A DNA stretch of 64,000 nt from Chloroflexota bacterium (GCA_016838895.1 JAEKNU010000002.1:107825-171824), one strand, 5' to 3'. Counted from the first letter of the stretch, positions 53,994 through 62,546 are shown. Made by a program: numbers and translations. Notes: generated by a model from the letters alone, not told the origin.

Positions 53994-55211
53994 ATGAAAA
54001 ACCGAATGTTAGGTATTATTTTACTGGTATCTATATTGGTAAGCGCTTTTAATTTTATGCCAGGTGATACTGGCTATGTTGGTGAAACACCACCAACCAG
54101 TGAAGATGATGACGCTACAGGGAATGATATAAATCCGTTAACAGGCTTGCCGGTTGAAAATCCGGAGAATTTGGCTGTGCCACCGGCATTGATATCAATT
54201 ACCAATTGGCCTTTGGCCGCGCGACCACAGGCAGGCTTATCATATTCACCGATTGTATTTGAACTATACATCGGCGAAGGGATGAGTCGTTTCCTGGCGA
54301 TGTTCTATGGTGATTATCCCCAGGAAGCAGTAAAAAACGCAGAGGGAAACACCCTCGGTACAGGATTTAAAGCCCCTGCTGGTAATGCCTCAGTTGGTCC
54401 TATTCGTTCCGGTCGGTTGCCATATGAACATTTACGTTCATTATATAATGGCTTCCTGGTGATGGCTTCAGCATATAAGGGTGTTGCCGCAAATTTAAGT
54501 GCTACAACCAATGTTATTGGATCAGATGCGGATAATATCAATAGTGCCATGATTGAAGTAACCAAATTAGAAGACATTGCCAAGGCCAGCCAGGACAAAA
54601 TAGGGGACACATCCTTGACCGGTATGGTATTTGATGAAACACCACCGAAAGGCGGCGTAGATGGACAGACTCTCTGGATGATTTATAATGCCATTGATAT
54701 GGTTAAATGGGACTATGATAAAGAATCGGGTTCTTATTTACGTTATCAGGACCTGGCTGATGGGATTAATTTTGAACAGGCTACTGATCGATTGAATGGC
54801 GATCCGCTCACTTATGAAAATGTTGTTGTTTTGTTCGCCAATCATCGCTATTGCACTGAAACTGCCTTCGATGTTGATTTGATGTACATCAAGCGCTCAC
54901 CGGCATTGTTATTCCGGGATGGCGAAATGCACAAAATCTGGTGGACAACCAAGAATGGGACATATGAACAAACAACTGGCAAGGTACGTCCTATTCGCTT
55001 TATGGATGAGAATGGTGATCCACTGCCATTCAAACCCGGTCAGACCTGGATTCACTTGATGCCATTAAATACCGCCTACTGGGAGACTGTTGATTCTGAT
55101 TCCTTGTATTATATTTTGAATAGTCGTGAAGAAGGTTCAGGGATATGGGCATCCCGTTTCTATAGCTCGATGATGGTATTTGATCAGGGTGTATGTGATC
55201 AAGTTCGGTAA
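53994..55211 (+). CDS. DUF3048 (YerB-like) exported protein
   Basis: 405 residues. N-terminal signal helix (MLGIILLVSILVSAF) without a lipobox Cys. The DUF3048 start is NPLTGLPVENPENLAVPPAL, then ITNWPLAARPQAGLSYSPIVF and FLAMFYGDYPQ; the second half includes LYNGFLVMASAYKG and FANHRYCTETAFDVDLMY. YerB-type proteins are exported lipoproteins of unknown role in Firmicutes and Chloroflexota. GAGAGG lies 7 nt before the ATG. Confidence 0.87.
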   Translation: MKNRMLGIILLVSILVSAFNFMPGDTGYVGETPPTSEDDDATGNDINPLTGLPVENPENLAVPPALISITNWPLAARPQAGLSYSPIVFELYIGEGMSRFLAMFYGDYPQEAVKNAEGNTLGTGFKAPAGNASVGPIRSGRLPYEHLRSLYNGFLVMASAYKGVAANLSATTNVIGSDADNINSAMIEVTKLEDIAKASQDKIGDTSLTGMVFDETPPKGGVDGQTLWMIYNAIDMVKWDYDKESGSYLRYQDLADGINFEQATDRLNGDPLTYENVVVLFANHRYCTETAFDVDLMYIKRSPALLFRDGEMHKIWWTTKNGTYEQTTGKVRPIRFMDENGDPLPFKPGQTWIHLMPLNTAYWETVDSDSLYYILNSREEGSGIWASRFYSSMMVFDQGVCDQVR

Positions 55212-55234
55212 ATTATAATTTTGACTTTGTATTG

Positions 55235-55270
55235 AGAGAGAATAGATCCCCGTCTATTCTCTCTTTTTTT
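55235..55270 (+). terminator. Intrinsic terminator after DUF3048 gene
   Basis: A perfect 11-bp stem (GAGAGAATAGA with TCTATTCTCTC), 6-nt loop and T7. Confidence 0.93.
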
Positions 55271-55342
55271 GTCTCTATACCTTTTGATTCGGAAATTCTG
55301 CCGTATAATTGGAGCGAATGTTATGTCCCGGAGGCAATAAAA

Positions 55343-56167
55343 ATGAAATTATTAATCGCAGTAGACATGGAAGGAATTTCTGGTATTACACGATGGGAGC
55401 AGGTCAATATACATCAGACTGAGTATGAATATGGACGTTCCTTAATGGTCGCTGATGTTAATGCGGCGGTTGAAGGTGCCCTGGAAGGTGGTGCTACAGA
55501 GATTCAAGTCAGTGATGGGCATTGGAATGGCACAAATATTCTGCTGGCAGATTTGCATCCGGCAGCTCGTTTACATACCGGCAATGTTGCGCCATTGGCT
55601 ATGGTACAGGGCATACAGGATGGATTTGATGCAGTGATTTTTATTGGCTACCATGCCATGGCTGGTACCGCAAATGCGATTATGGATCATACCTGGTCAA
55701 GCAAGAATATTGCCCGTTTATGGATCAATGGTGAACTGGCCGGGGAAACGGCATTAAATTCATATCTATGTGGATTTTATCAGACGCCAGTATTGGCGAT
55801 TTCTGGTGACCAGACTGTAGCTGCAGAAGCAAAAGCCTTGCTGCCTGGCATTGAGACGGCTGTTGTAAAAACCGCCACCTCACGCGAATCCGGGATTTGT
55901 TTGGCTCTGGATGAGGCGCATCAGATTATCCACAATACTGTCAATTTCGCGGTGAAGAAATTCCTTGATGGAAAGGCACCAAAACCTTTGCTTCCGCCAA
56001 CGCCGCTGCAGATAAAAATAGAATTTATGCATTCACAAATGGCAAGCAGAGCTTGCTATCTGCCGGGTACTAAACGGGTAGATGGGCGATCTGTGACATA
56101 TGTTGCTAAAGATATGCCGGATGCGTTTTTTGCCTTTCGTACGATGTCAACAATAGCGAACGATTGA
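55343..56167 (+). CDS. D-aminopeptidase DppA-like, family M55
   Basis: 274 residues from the ATG at 55343, CGGAGG upstream; the earlier frame start lies in a terminator. A zinc D-aminopeptidase: N-terminal AVDMEGISG (Asp8, Glu10 ligands), then EIQVSDGHWNG (His) and FIGYHAMAGT (His), MDHTWSS, and GELAGETALN (Glu). Family members form decameric rings and cleave D-amino-acid dipeptides, as released from peptidoglycan. A TATAAT (55304-55309) lies 33 bases before the ATG as a likely -10. Confidence 0.9.
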   Translation: MKLLIAVDMEGISGITRWEQVNIHQTEYEYGRSLMVADVNAAVEGALEGGATEIQVSDGHWNGTNILLADLHPAARLHTGNVAPLAMVQGIQDGFDAVIFIGYHAMAGTANAIMDHTWSSKNIARLWINGELAGETALNSYLCGFYQTPVLAISGDQTVAAEAKALLPGIETAVVKTATSRESGICLALDEAHQIIHNTVNFAVKKFLDGKAPKPLLPPTPLQIKIEFMHSQMASRACYLPGTKRVDGRSVTYVAKDMPDAFFAFRTMSTIAND

Positions 56168-56242
56168 ACCTGAAAAATTTACTGGCTGCGCTTTGTAAAT
56201 CGGAGTAATCATCTTCTTGCATCTTGAGCAGAAACTATGCAC

Positions 56243-56271
56243 TTGTCTGTTCTTGATTCATAAGGCATAAT
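56243..56271 (+). promoter_or_regulatory. Promoter of the RNA-modification operon, leaderless geometry
   Basis: TTGTCT (56243-56248), 17-nt spacer, CATAAT (56266-56271), then exactly 6 nt to the ATG at 56278. No ribosome-binding sequence precedes the ATG. Same layout as tsaE. Confidence 0.6.
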
Positions 56272-56277
56272 GACCCT

Positions 56278-57396
56278 ATGCAATCCATCTCATCTATAAC
56301 AGAATTTGAATTACCTTCCGGCACGATGCGCTTACCGGTTTATTTACCAGATGCGACATTTGGTGTCGTTCGCTCAGTGGATGCCCAGGACCTGGAAGCA
56401 TGCGGTGTGCAGGGCTTGGTAATGAATGTTTATCATCTCATGCAGAAACCTGGCTCTTCCACGGTGCAATCTCTGGGTGGTTTGCATAAAATGAGCGACT
56501 GGAAGCGCCCAATTATTACGGATTCGGGTGGATTTCAGGTTTATTCTCTGGTGCGTCAGAATCCAAAATTCGGACAAATTCAGGATAAAGGGATCACTTT
56601 TTACCCTGAAGGCAAGGATCGTAAATATCAACTTACCCCGGAAAAAAGTATTCAATTGCAATTATCTTTTGATGCGGACGTCGTGATTTGTCTGGATGAT
56701 TGTACACATGTGGATGATTCAGCGGAGGAACAGGCCTTGTCTGTTAAAAGAACCATTGCCTGGGCCAAACGCTGTAAAAGCACCTTTGAAACCATTACAA
56801 AAAATAAAAAATATGCCAATGATAAACCACCGAAAATCTTCGCTGTTGTACAGGGTGGCGCCTCCTTGGCATTACGCAAGCAATGTGCCGAAGCGTTATT
56901 GGAAATCGGCTTTGATGGCTACGGTTATGGCGGCTGGCCATTGGATGCGAAGAACAATCTACTAACCGATATACTGGCATATACGCGTGAATTAATTCCG
57001 AGAGAATTTCCCATGCATGCTTTGGGCATTGGCCATCCGTATAATGTGGTCAAATGTTACCAGATGGGCTATGAAATCTTCGATTGCGCTATGCCCACCC
57101 GTGATGCGCGGCATGGTCGTTTGTATCGCTTCCGCTCTGATCCCGACACAATTAATTATGGTGGTAAATATGATTGGCTGCAGTATGTTTATATCAATGA
57201 TGATAAGCATATCAAAGGCAATGAACCGATTTCGCCATATTGCGATTGTGCTTGCTGCAAACATTACAGCATTGCTTACCTGCGTCACTTATTCAAAATG
57301 AACGATGGTTTGTTTTTTCGATTAGCCACGATTCACAATTTGCGACTGATGACCCAGCTGATGCAAGCCATTCGGGGAGATGAAGATGGGGCTTGA
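56278..57396 (+). CDS. Queuine tRNA-ribosyltransferase-like protein (TGT family)
   Basis: 372 residues. The TGT barrel motifs are all recognisable: DSGGFQVYSL (Asp82), CLDDCTH, AVVQGG, and FDCAMPTRDARHG (nucleophile Asp269). The zinc site is intact with TGT spacing: Cys322, Cys324, Cys327 and His353. It therefore looks catalytically competent for base exchange in RNA. Yet no queuosine-pathway genes are near, and sequence around the base pocket (GYGYGGWPLD in place of a GGLAVGE-like loop) departs from standard Tgt. It overlaps the next gene, so it works in an rRNA/tRNA-modification operon. Substrate base or RNA may be non-standard. Confidence 0.8.
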   Translation: MQSISSITEFELPSGTMRLPVYLPDATFGVVRSVDAQDLEACGVQGLVMNVYHLMQKPGSSTVQSLGGLHKMSDWKRPIITDSGGFQVYSLVRQNPKFGQIQDKGITFYPEGKDRKYQLTPEKSIQLQLSFDADVVICLDDCTHVDDSAEEQALSVKRTIAWAKRCKSTFETITKNKKYANDKPPKIFAVVQGGASLALRKQCAEALLEIGFDGYGYGGWPLDAKNNLLTDILAYTRELIPREFPMHALGIGHPYNVVKCYQMGYEIFDCAMPTRDARHGRLYRFRSDPDTINYGGKYDWLQYVYINDDKHIKGNEPISPYCDCACCKHYSIAYLRHLFKMNDGLFFRLATIHNLRLMTQLMQAIRGDEDGA

Positions 57397-58201
57397 TGCC
57401 AGTCAACTTGATATAGTGGTTGCGGAAATATGCAAAAATGAGAATTATGCGCGCATGGAATCCGGGATTGTAAGGAAAATCGCCTTACAGGAAATGTCCA
57501 AACGCAAGAACCTGAAGAAAGTCGTAAAGGCAGCACGCAGTAAATTGCATCAGATTGGCACGGTATATCTGGGTTCACCCAAGCCGCTCGCGTTTGATTT
57601 TTCAACCATTCCTGCAGATCAAAAAACAGATATTGAATTTCAAAAAACATGGGCGCAACCTTATCTGGAAAACCATGCTTCAACGAATGAGCGTTTCAGT
57701 TTTTTGGAACACTTTTACGGAACGATATTTGAGCGGTTGCCAGAGGTTAAAATGATCACTGACCTGGCTTGCGGGATGAACCCCTTATGCCGTCCCTGGA
57801 TGCCGATTGCTCCTCAAGTGGAATATAGGGCCTGTGATATTTTCACGGATGGCATCAACCTGATCAATGGCTTCTTTGATGCATTCGGGTACAGTGGAAA
57901 AGCAAACATCTGTGATCTGACTGATAAAGTGCCTGATTGTAGGGATCAGTTGGTTTTTTTATTGAAAACGCTGCCTTGCCTGGAACAGATTCAAAAAGGT
58001 ATTGGCAGGCACATCCTCTCAGAAATTAATGCTCATGTATTGGTGGTAAGTTTTCCATCAAAAAGTTTGGGTGGCAAAAATAAAGGTATGTTGGAACACT
58101 ATGATGCCTATCTGAAATCTATTTTGAATGTGGAAACCTGGCAAATGCAAACGATTGAATTTATCAATGAAACTGTTTATTTGTTGACCAGGAAGGATTA
58201 A
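57386..58201 (+). CDS. 16S rRNA (guanine-1405-N7) methyltransferase family protein (ArmA/RmtB/FmrO-like)
   Basis: 271 residues from the ATG at 57386, with GGGGAG 6 nt upstream (ATG 57380 overlaps that site). It matches the aminoglycoside-resistance methyltransferase family in order: STNERFSFLEHFYGTIF (about 99-115), SAM motif TDLACGMNPLCRPWM (125-139), LLKTLPCLEQ (192-201) and SFPSKSLGGK (222-231). Known members methylate G1405 of 16S rRNA at N7 and block 4,6-disubstituted 2-deoxystreptamine drugs. Here it sits in an operon with RNA-modification genes and with a second paralogue, not with an antibiotic cluster or mobile element, which suggests a resident role. Confidence 0.85.
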   Translation: MGLDASQLDIVVAEICKNENYARMESGIVRKIALQEMSKRKNLKKVVKAARSKLHQIGTVYLGSPKPLAFDFSTIPADQKTDIEFQKTWAQPYLENHASTNERFSFLEHFYGTIFERLPEVKMITDLACGMNPLCRPWMPIAPQVEYRACDIFTDGINLINGFFDAFGYSGKANICDLTDKVPDCRDQLVFLLKTLPCLEQIQKGIGRHILSEINAHVLVVSFPSKSLGGKNKGMLEHYDAYLKSILNVETWQMQTIEFINETVYLLTRKD

Positions 58202-58205
58202 AGAA

Positions 58206-59009
58206 ATGGCAAATTCCCCTGCCTGGGTAAACAAAGTATTGGGCAGTAAAAAGTACAAAGCCTTGGCACTCAATGAAGAAACCATCCATGATCTGATTCG
58301 TCAGGTTGAGGCGGATGGAATACCCGCGAAGCAGGTGGAGAAGGCCGTTCGGGAAAAGTACCATAATATTGTGGCACCCTATCTGGAGGATGTTGACTAT
58401 CAGGCTGCCATGCTTGAACTGGATCAGATCTCCGATCATGACATAACCCGCCTGTATCCTTTTGCAGAGAAAATGCTGCGAGCACACACTTCTACTAATG
58501 AGCGTATGGAAATACTGGATGAATTTTACGGGCATATTGCAGGGCAGTTCCCAGAAAAAAACGAACTGACAATCGCTGATTTGGCTTGCGCAATGAACCC
58601 ACTAGCGATTCAATGGATGCAGTTGCCACAAGGCTGTGAATTTCTGGCCTATGACCTGAATGGGGCGCGAATTGCATTGATAAACTGCTATTTTCAAAAG
58701 TTAGCAATAAACGCGCAGGCAATTCATGCGGATATTTTGGTGGATACGCCCAATGAACCTGTCGATGCTGTTTTCTTTTTCAAGGAAGCCCATCGTTTTG
58801 AACAACGCCAAAAAGGCAGTACACGCAAGCTATTAAGACAAATCAATGCGCCGTTGATCTTTGTTTCACTGCCATCCCGCAATATGACCGGCCGGCATGA
58901 TTTAAAGCTAAAACATACAAAAATCATGCAAGAGGCGATCAAAGATATGGACTGGCAAATGCAAATTAATGAATTTGGCAAAGAATTATTATTTACGATC
59001 AGGAAATAA
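58206..59009 (+). CDS. Divergent second ArmA/Rmt-family methyltransferase homologue
   Basis: 267 residues, clearly homologous to the preceding protein: STNERMEILDEFYGHIA (96-112), SAM motif IADLACAMNPLAIQWM (123-138), FFKEAHRFEQRQKGS (191-205) and SLPSRNMTGR (221-230). Several defining positions differ. DLACG reads DLACA, LLKTLPCLEQ reads FFKEAHRFEQ, and SFPxxSLGG reads SLPSRNMTG. So it has either lost activity or acts on another nucleotide. Four bases separate it from the first copy; its stop overlaps the next start (TAATG). Likely a tandem duplication followed by divergence. Confidence 0.78.
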   Translation: MANSPAWVNKVLGSKKYKALALNEETIHDLIRQVEADGIPAKQVEKAVREKYHNIVAPYLEDVDYQAAMLELDQISDHDITRLYPFAEKMLRAHTSTNERMEILDEFYGHIAGQFPEKNELTIADLACAMNPLAIQWMQLPQGCEFLAYDLNGARIALINCYFQKLAINAQAIHADILVDTPNEPVDAVFFFKEAHRFEQRQKGSTRKLLRQINAPLIFVSLPSRNMTGRHDLKLKHTKIMQEAIKDMDWQMQINEFGKELLFTIRK

Positions 59010-60499
59010 TGGCAAAAAAGAAGAAACAAAAGGTTATTAATAAAGTCGATGCCCTGGCTGATGCTATGCAGCATATGCAAAATTTGCTCAGCGAAGAAGA
59101 TTTTGAAGCTTTGCAGCAGGAATTAGCGCAGCCCTTGCGTCAGGCCATTCGATTGAATCCATTGAAAGTGAATCCGCATAGCGTCATAGGCGATTGGCAG
59201 CAGCGCTTTGGCTGGCAAACCAGTCCGATTGCGTACTGTAAACATGGCTATTGGATAGATGAAGCTCAAACACCTATCAGCAAACCGCTGCAATATCATT
59301 TCGGGCAGTATTATATTCAGGATGCAGCATCCATGCTGCCGGTGGAGTTGTTTGATTTTCCAGTTGATCAACCGTTGGTACTGGATATGGCTGCCTCACC
59401 TGGCGGTAAAACCACGCATATTTTATCAAAGATCATGGATAAAGGATTTGTGATCGCCAATGATGCCAGTAAAAGCCGCCTGACGGCTTTACAACTCGTG
59501 CTGCAAAACTGGGGTGCGTTAAATGTGGGGGTCACTGCTTTCAATGGAGAAAGCTTTGGACAATGGTACCCGAATACCTTTGATGGCGTATTACTGGATG
59601 CACCGTGCTCCATGCAGAATTTACGTAACACCGAAAGCCATCCCATGCGGGCAATCACGGATTCGGAACGTCAGAACTTATCCGGGCGTCAGCAAAGATT
59701 ACTGCATAGTGCTTTGCTAGCCGTAAAGGTTGGCGGCGAAGTTGTGTATGCAACCTGTACATTGTCCCCGGAAGAAGATGAAATTGTGCTGGATCAGATA
59801 AAGAAATTGCTGGGCAGCAAAATTGAAATTGTGGACATGAATAGCAAATTACCCCAGCCAGCAGGCGCTCTGGCAGATTGGGATGGCATTAAATTTGACT
59901 TGCAAGTGCAGCATGGCTTGCGCATCTGGCCGCATTTATTCCAGACATCCGGTTTTTTTAGCGCGAAAATAAGAAAGATAGATGGTTTTGATGTTGAAAA
60001 TCAAATGCCTGCCCCTTCTCGTGATATGAGAGATATTGGCTGGCTGCCGATGACAAAATCGGATCAGCAATGGCTTGGTGCATATCTGCAAGAAAATTAT
60101 GATTTTGATTTATCCAATTGGCAAGATGAGCAAGATGTTGATCTGGTGCAGTATAAGCAAAAAGTGTTTGCTTTTCCAAAGGCTTATTTTGATCATTTTG
60201 ACGGTTTGCCCGTACAAATGCTGGGCATGCTGATGGGACAGGTTCAAGGTGAACAATTCCTGCCGAATCATGATTTTATAACGCGTTTCTATAATTTGTT
60301 TGCTGAGGGAAGAATCACGCTTAACCCACAAAATGAGCAGGCCTGGCTGCGCGGGGAAGATCTGCATGATTTGTCATTGGATGGAAAACCGAACGGAATA
60401 ATTCTGATTACATGTAATCAGGCGGGGGAGTATATTGGATTGGGGAAAGTAACCAGCAATCGCTATCGTAATTTATTGCCGCGTAGATTGTTTCTATAA
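59009..60499 (+). CDS. RsmF/NOL1-like RNA m5C methyltransferase
   Basis: 496 residues. Rossmann methyltransferase of the RsmB/RsmF/NOP2 group. SAM motif LDMAASPGGKTTHI (125-138), motif IV DAPCS with Cys200, motif VI ATCTLSPEEDE with nucleophile Cys250: both catalytic cysteines are kept. A C-terminal PUA-like domain covers about 350-496 (GIILITCNQAGEYIGLGKVT at the end), as in RsmF. E. coli RsmF makes m5C1407 of 16S rRNA, two positions from G1405, the target of the ArmA family. That link with the two upstream genes is striking. Confidence 0.9.
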   Translation: MAKKKKQKVINKVDALADAMQHMQNLLSEEDFEALQQELAQPLRQAIRLNPLKVNPHSVIGDWQQRFGWQTSPIAYCKHGYWIDEAQTPISKPLQYHFGQYYIQDAASMLPVELFDFPVDQPLVLDMAASPGGKTTHILSKIMDKGFVIANDASKSRLTALQLVLQNWGALNVGVTAFNGESFGQWYPNTFDGVLLDAPCSMQNLRNTESHPMRAITDSERQNLSGRQQRLLHSALLAVKVGGEVVYATCTLSPEEDEIVLDQIKKLLGSKIEIVDMNSKLPQPAGALADWDGIKFDLQVQHGLRIWPHLFQTSGFFSAKIRKIDGFDVENQMPAPSRDMRDIGWLPMTKSDQQWLGAYLQENYDFDLSNWQDEQDVDLVQYKQKVFAFPKAYFDHFDGLPVQMLGMLMGQVQGEQFLPNHDFITRFYNLFAEGRITLNPQNEQAWLRGEDLHDLSLDGKPNGIILITCNQAGEYIGLGKVTSNRYRNLLPRRLFL

Positions 60500-60508
60500 A
60501 TACATAAG

Positions 60509-61549
60509 CTAATGATCAGGCAGGACTGAAATCAGGGCATCCACGATTTGTGCATCAAATTGTGATTCCTTGCAGCGCAGCATCTCCTTTTTGGCTTGAG
60601 CAGGTGATTTCTTGTGCTGATAGGCTCTGCCATCAATCATCGTGCTGTAGGCATCCGCAACCGAAAGAATGCGTGCTCCCTGAGGGATTTGTTCACCAGC
60701 TAGACGGTCAGGATAGCCACTGCCGTCGATCCATTCGTGATGTCCGCGGATGATGGGTATCATGTTGTGAAGATCGATAATTGGCTCAAATAAACTGGCA
60801 CCAAATGATGCGTGGGTTCGAATGATTTCCCATTCATGCTTGTCAAGAGGTGACGGTTTATTCAGGATTGTATCCGGGATAATGATTTTACCAATATCGT
60901 GGAAAACACCGGCAAAATAGAGCGTCAGACTTTGTTCAGCAGTGCCGCCCAGTTGGTGTGCAATACTTTTGGCAAGGCTGGCAGTATGGTTGCCATGTGC
61001 CTGCATATGCAGCTTGTTCGTATCAATATGATTGGCAATTTGGAAAAGCATCTGAATATATGCCTGGCGCAGCTTCTTTGATTCACTTTGCAGAAAAAGA
61101 ATTTGATAAAACTGGATAAAGAAATCCGAAGTCATTTGCATTGCATATTTTGTTTGATGATAGCGATATCCGGGGATGTTTGCAAAAACAATTTTGCCAA
61201 TTTTGCCGTGTGAATTGCGATGAATTGACTCTTCCATATCCATATGGATGGCTCCATTGTTTTTGGGACGAGAAAAGCTCATACCGGCATCCGATGAGGC
61301 GATATAGGCATTCGCGATAGGGAAAAGACTGGCAGAGGGATGCGGTGGGAAAAGTTCAAGGCGGCATTCCGTTGCCCCAGAGGAAAATATAAGAAAACGC
61401 AAGACATTGTTTACCAATTCTTGTGTGGATATATTATGGTTTTCAGAGAGAAGATCCGGCTGAAAATACTGATAGGAAAGCTGAACATTCCATGGCAGTA
61501 CATGGAATGCAGAATCTGTCGTAGGGCGTGAGGTTTGATGTTTTAGCAT
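60509..61549 (-). CDS. HD-GYP domain phosphodiesterase
   Basis: 346 residues. An N-terminal sensor-like part (about 1-170) with no family I recognise, then an HD-GYP domain: HGNHTASLAKSIA, FHDIGKIIIPD, IRTHASFGASLF, RGHHEWIDGSGYPD (the GYP motif intact) and GARILSVADAYSTM. It should hydrolyse cyclic di-GMP or a similar dinucleotide. No membrane helix, so soluble. GAGAGG lies 2-7 nt before the ATG but inside a small hairpin. It is read in the same direction as the DUF5317/small-protein genes upstream. Confidence 0.9.
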   Translation of the reverse strand: MLKHQTSRPTTDSAFHVLPWNVQLSYQYFQPDLLSENHNISTQELVNNVLRFLIFSSGATECRLELFPPHPSASLFPIANAYIASSDAGMSFSRPKNNGAIHMDMEESIHRNSHGKIGKIVFANIPGYRYHQTKYAMQMTSDFFIQFYQILFLQSESKKLRQAYIQMLFQIANHIDTNKLHMQAHGNHTASLAKSIAHQLGGTAEQSLTLYFAGVFHDIGKIIIPDTILNKPSPLDKHEWEIIRTHASFGASLFEPIIDLHNMIPIIRGHHEWIDGSGYPDRLAGEQIPQGARILSVADAYSTMIDGRAYQHKKSPAQAKKEMLRCKESQFDAQIVDALISVLPDH

Positions 61550-61570
61550 GGCCTCTCTTTAGTAGAGGGT

Positions 61571-61632
61571 CCAGACAGCCAATTACCCCCCCTCGAAGGG
61601 TACGCGTTAAATAAACGGCATTGGCTGTCTGG
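61571..61632. repeat. 13-bp perfect inverted repeat before the HD-GYP gene
   Basis: CCAGACAGCCAAT (61571-61583) and ATTGGCTGTCTGG (61620-61632) are perfect complements around a 36-base loop, which holds a further TACCC/GGGTA-type pairing. It lies in the 135-base gap between the NHLP-like gene and the HD-GYP gene. No T-tract follows on either strand, so it is not a plain terminator. It could be an RNA element in the 5' leader, an operator or a small mobile repeat. Confidence 0.6.
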
Positions 61633-61684
61633 AATGAAATTGCAATGTAATGTTTGTTGCTCTCTGTCTCAGGTGCTTATTCTT

Positions 61685-61900
61685 TTATATAGAACGGGCT
61701 TGAACGAGTTTCAAAGCGAAATCACTGAGACTATTTGCCCGTATGGAAGACACAATCATCTTATCTTCCGAATTCATTTCGAACGTTTCACCACTGTAGC
61801 CATTATTGATGGCTTTTTCAGGGTCGTTCAGTAATAAATCACAAAATCTTTCATTGATCACCGCCGCTGAGATAATGCGGCTGTATACTGAATCACTCAT
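61685..61900 (-). CDS. Small NHLP/Os1348-like protein (RiPP-leader fold)
   Basis: 71 residues from the ATG at 61900. The pattern VYSRIISAAVINERFCDLLL, then NDPEKAINNGY and a C-terminal helix SIRANSLSDFALKLV resembles the 'nitrile hydratase leader-like' small proteins of Chloroflexota (Os1348/Franean1_4349 type), in which an xxVIGRALxDxxFRxxLLxDPExAL motif is followed by a short variable tail. Some of these are precursors of modified peptides, others have no known role. There is no modifying enzyme next to it. It follows DUF5317 by 19 bases. Confidence 0.6.
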   Translation of the reverse strand: MSDSVYSRIISAAVINERFCDLLLNDPEKAINNGYSGETFEMNSEDKMIVSSIRANSLSDFALKLVQARSI

Positions 61901-61919
61901 GGTCTTTTGCTCTCTTTCT

Positions 61920-62546
61920 TCATCCTTTAAGTTGGTATGGTGTGTACTCATAACGAGCCCCCAGTTCAATAAATTTCCCGGGTACCATCTGATAGAGAAT
62001 GTAGAATAAGCCTATCCCTATGACAATGTCACCCAGGCTAAAAACGACACGATAAGGAAACGAAACGGGCAGGGTGAAGCGATCACCCAGTATCCATAAA
62101 TTTGTTTCCTCTTGAGACAATACAACGTCTTTCGAATTACCGAAACGGGTACCAATAAGTATTGAGGGGTCGGATAATTCGGAATCATCTAATAAATAAG
62201 CCACATGATGTGGTTGTACGGGCATTAAACCGCCATTGGCTTGCATACAGATCATGTTGAACAGGAAACCGAGCCCTAAAATCCAAATGCCTGCCTGTTT
62301 TATATTGCGCAGGACAAAGATCAGTAGGAATAATTGGGAAACACCCAGAAGGATGGCTGCCCAGGTATCATTGAGCCGATCGATATGGAAGAGTCGCGGA
62401 TTGATTACCGGCAGCATCACCAGTAAGGCGATAGGGAAGATAAAGCCGGACTTCCATATTGGAATTTTTAAAGTACGGATGTTGAAACGTGCTTTGATCA
62501 GTGCGATGCTAACGCCAAGTAATATCGGCGGCAAGAAGATGAACAC
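61920..62546 (-). CDS. DUF5317 family membrane protein
   Basis: 208 residues, starting with GTG at 62546. About six helices, with the family block GIWILGLGFLFNMICMQANGG followed by LMPVQP, and a later LWILGDRFTLP and VVFSLGDIVIGIGLFYIL. The family is found largely in Chloroflexota and Firmicutes, of unknown function. Its start codon overlaps the stop of the 46-residue ORF by one base (TAGTG), so the two are translationally coupled. The last residues are tyrosine-rich (ARYEYTPYQLKG). Confidence 0.78.
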   Translation of the reverse strand: MFIFLPPILLGVSIALIKARFNIRTLKIPIWKSGFIFPIALLVMLPVINPRLFHIDRLNDTWAAILLGVSQLFLLIFVLRNIKQAGIWILGLGFLFNMICMQANGGLMPVQPHHVAYLLDDSELSDPSILIGTRFGNSKDVVLSQEETNLWILGDRFTLPVSFPYRVVFSLGDIVIGIGLFYILYQMVPGKFIELGARYEYTPYQLKG

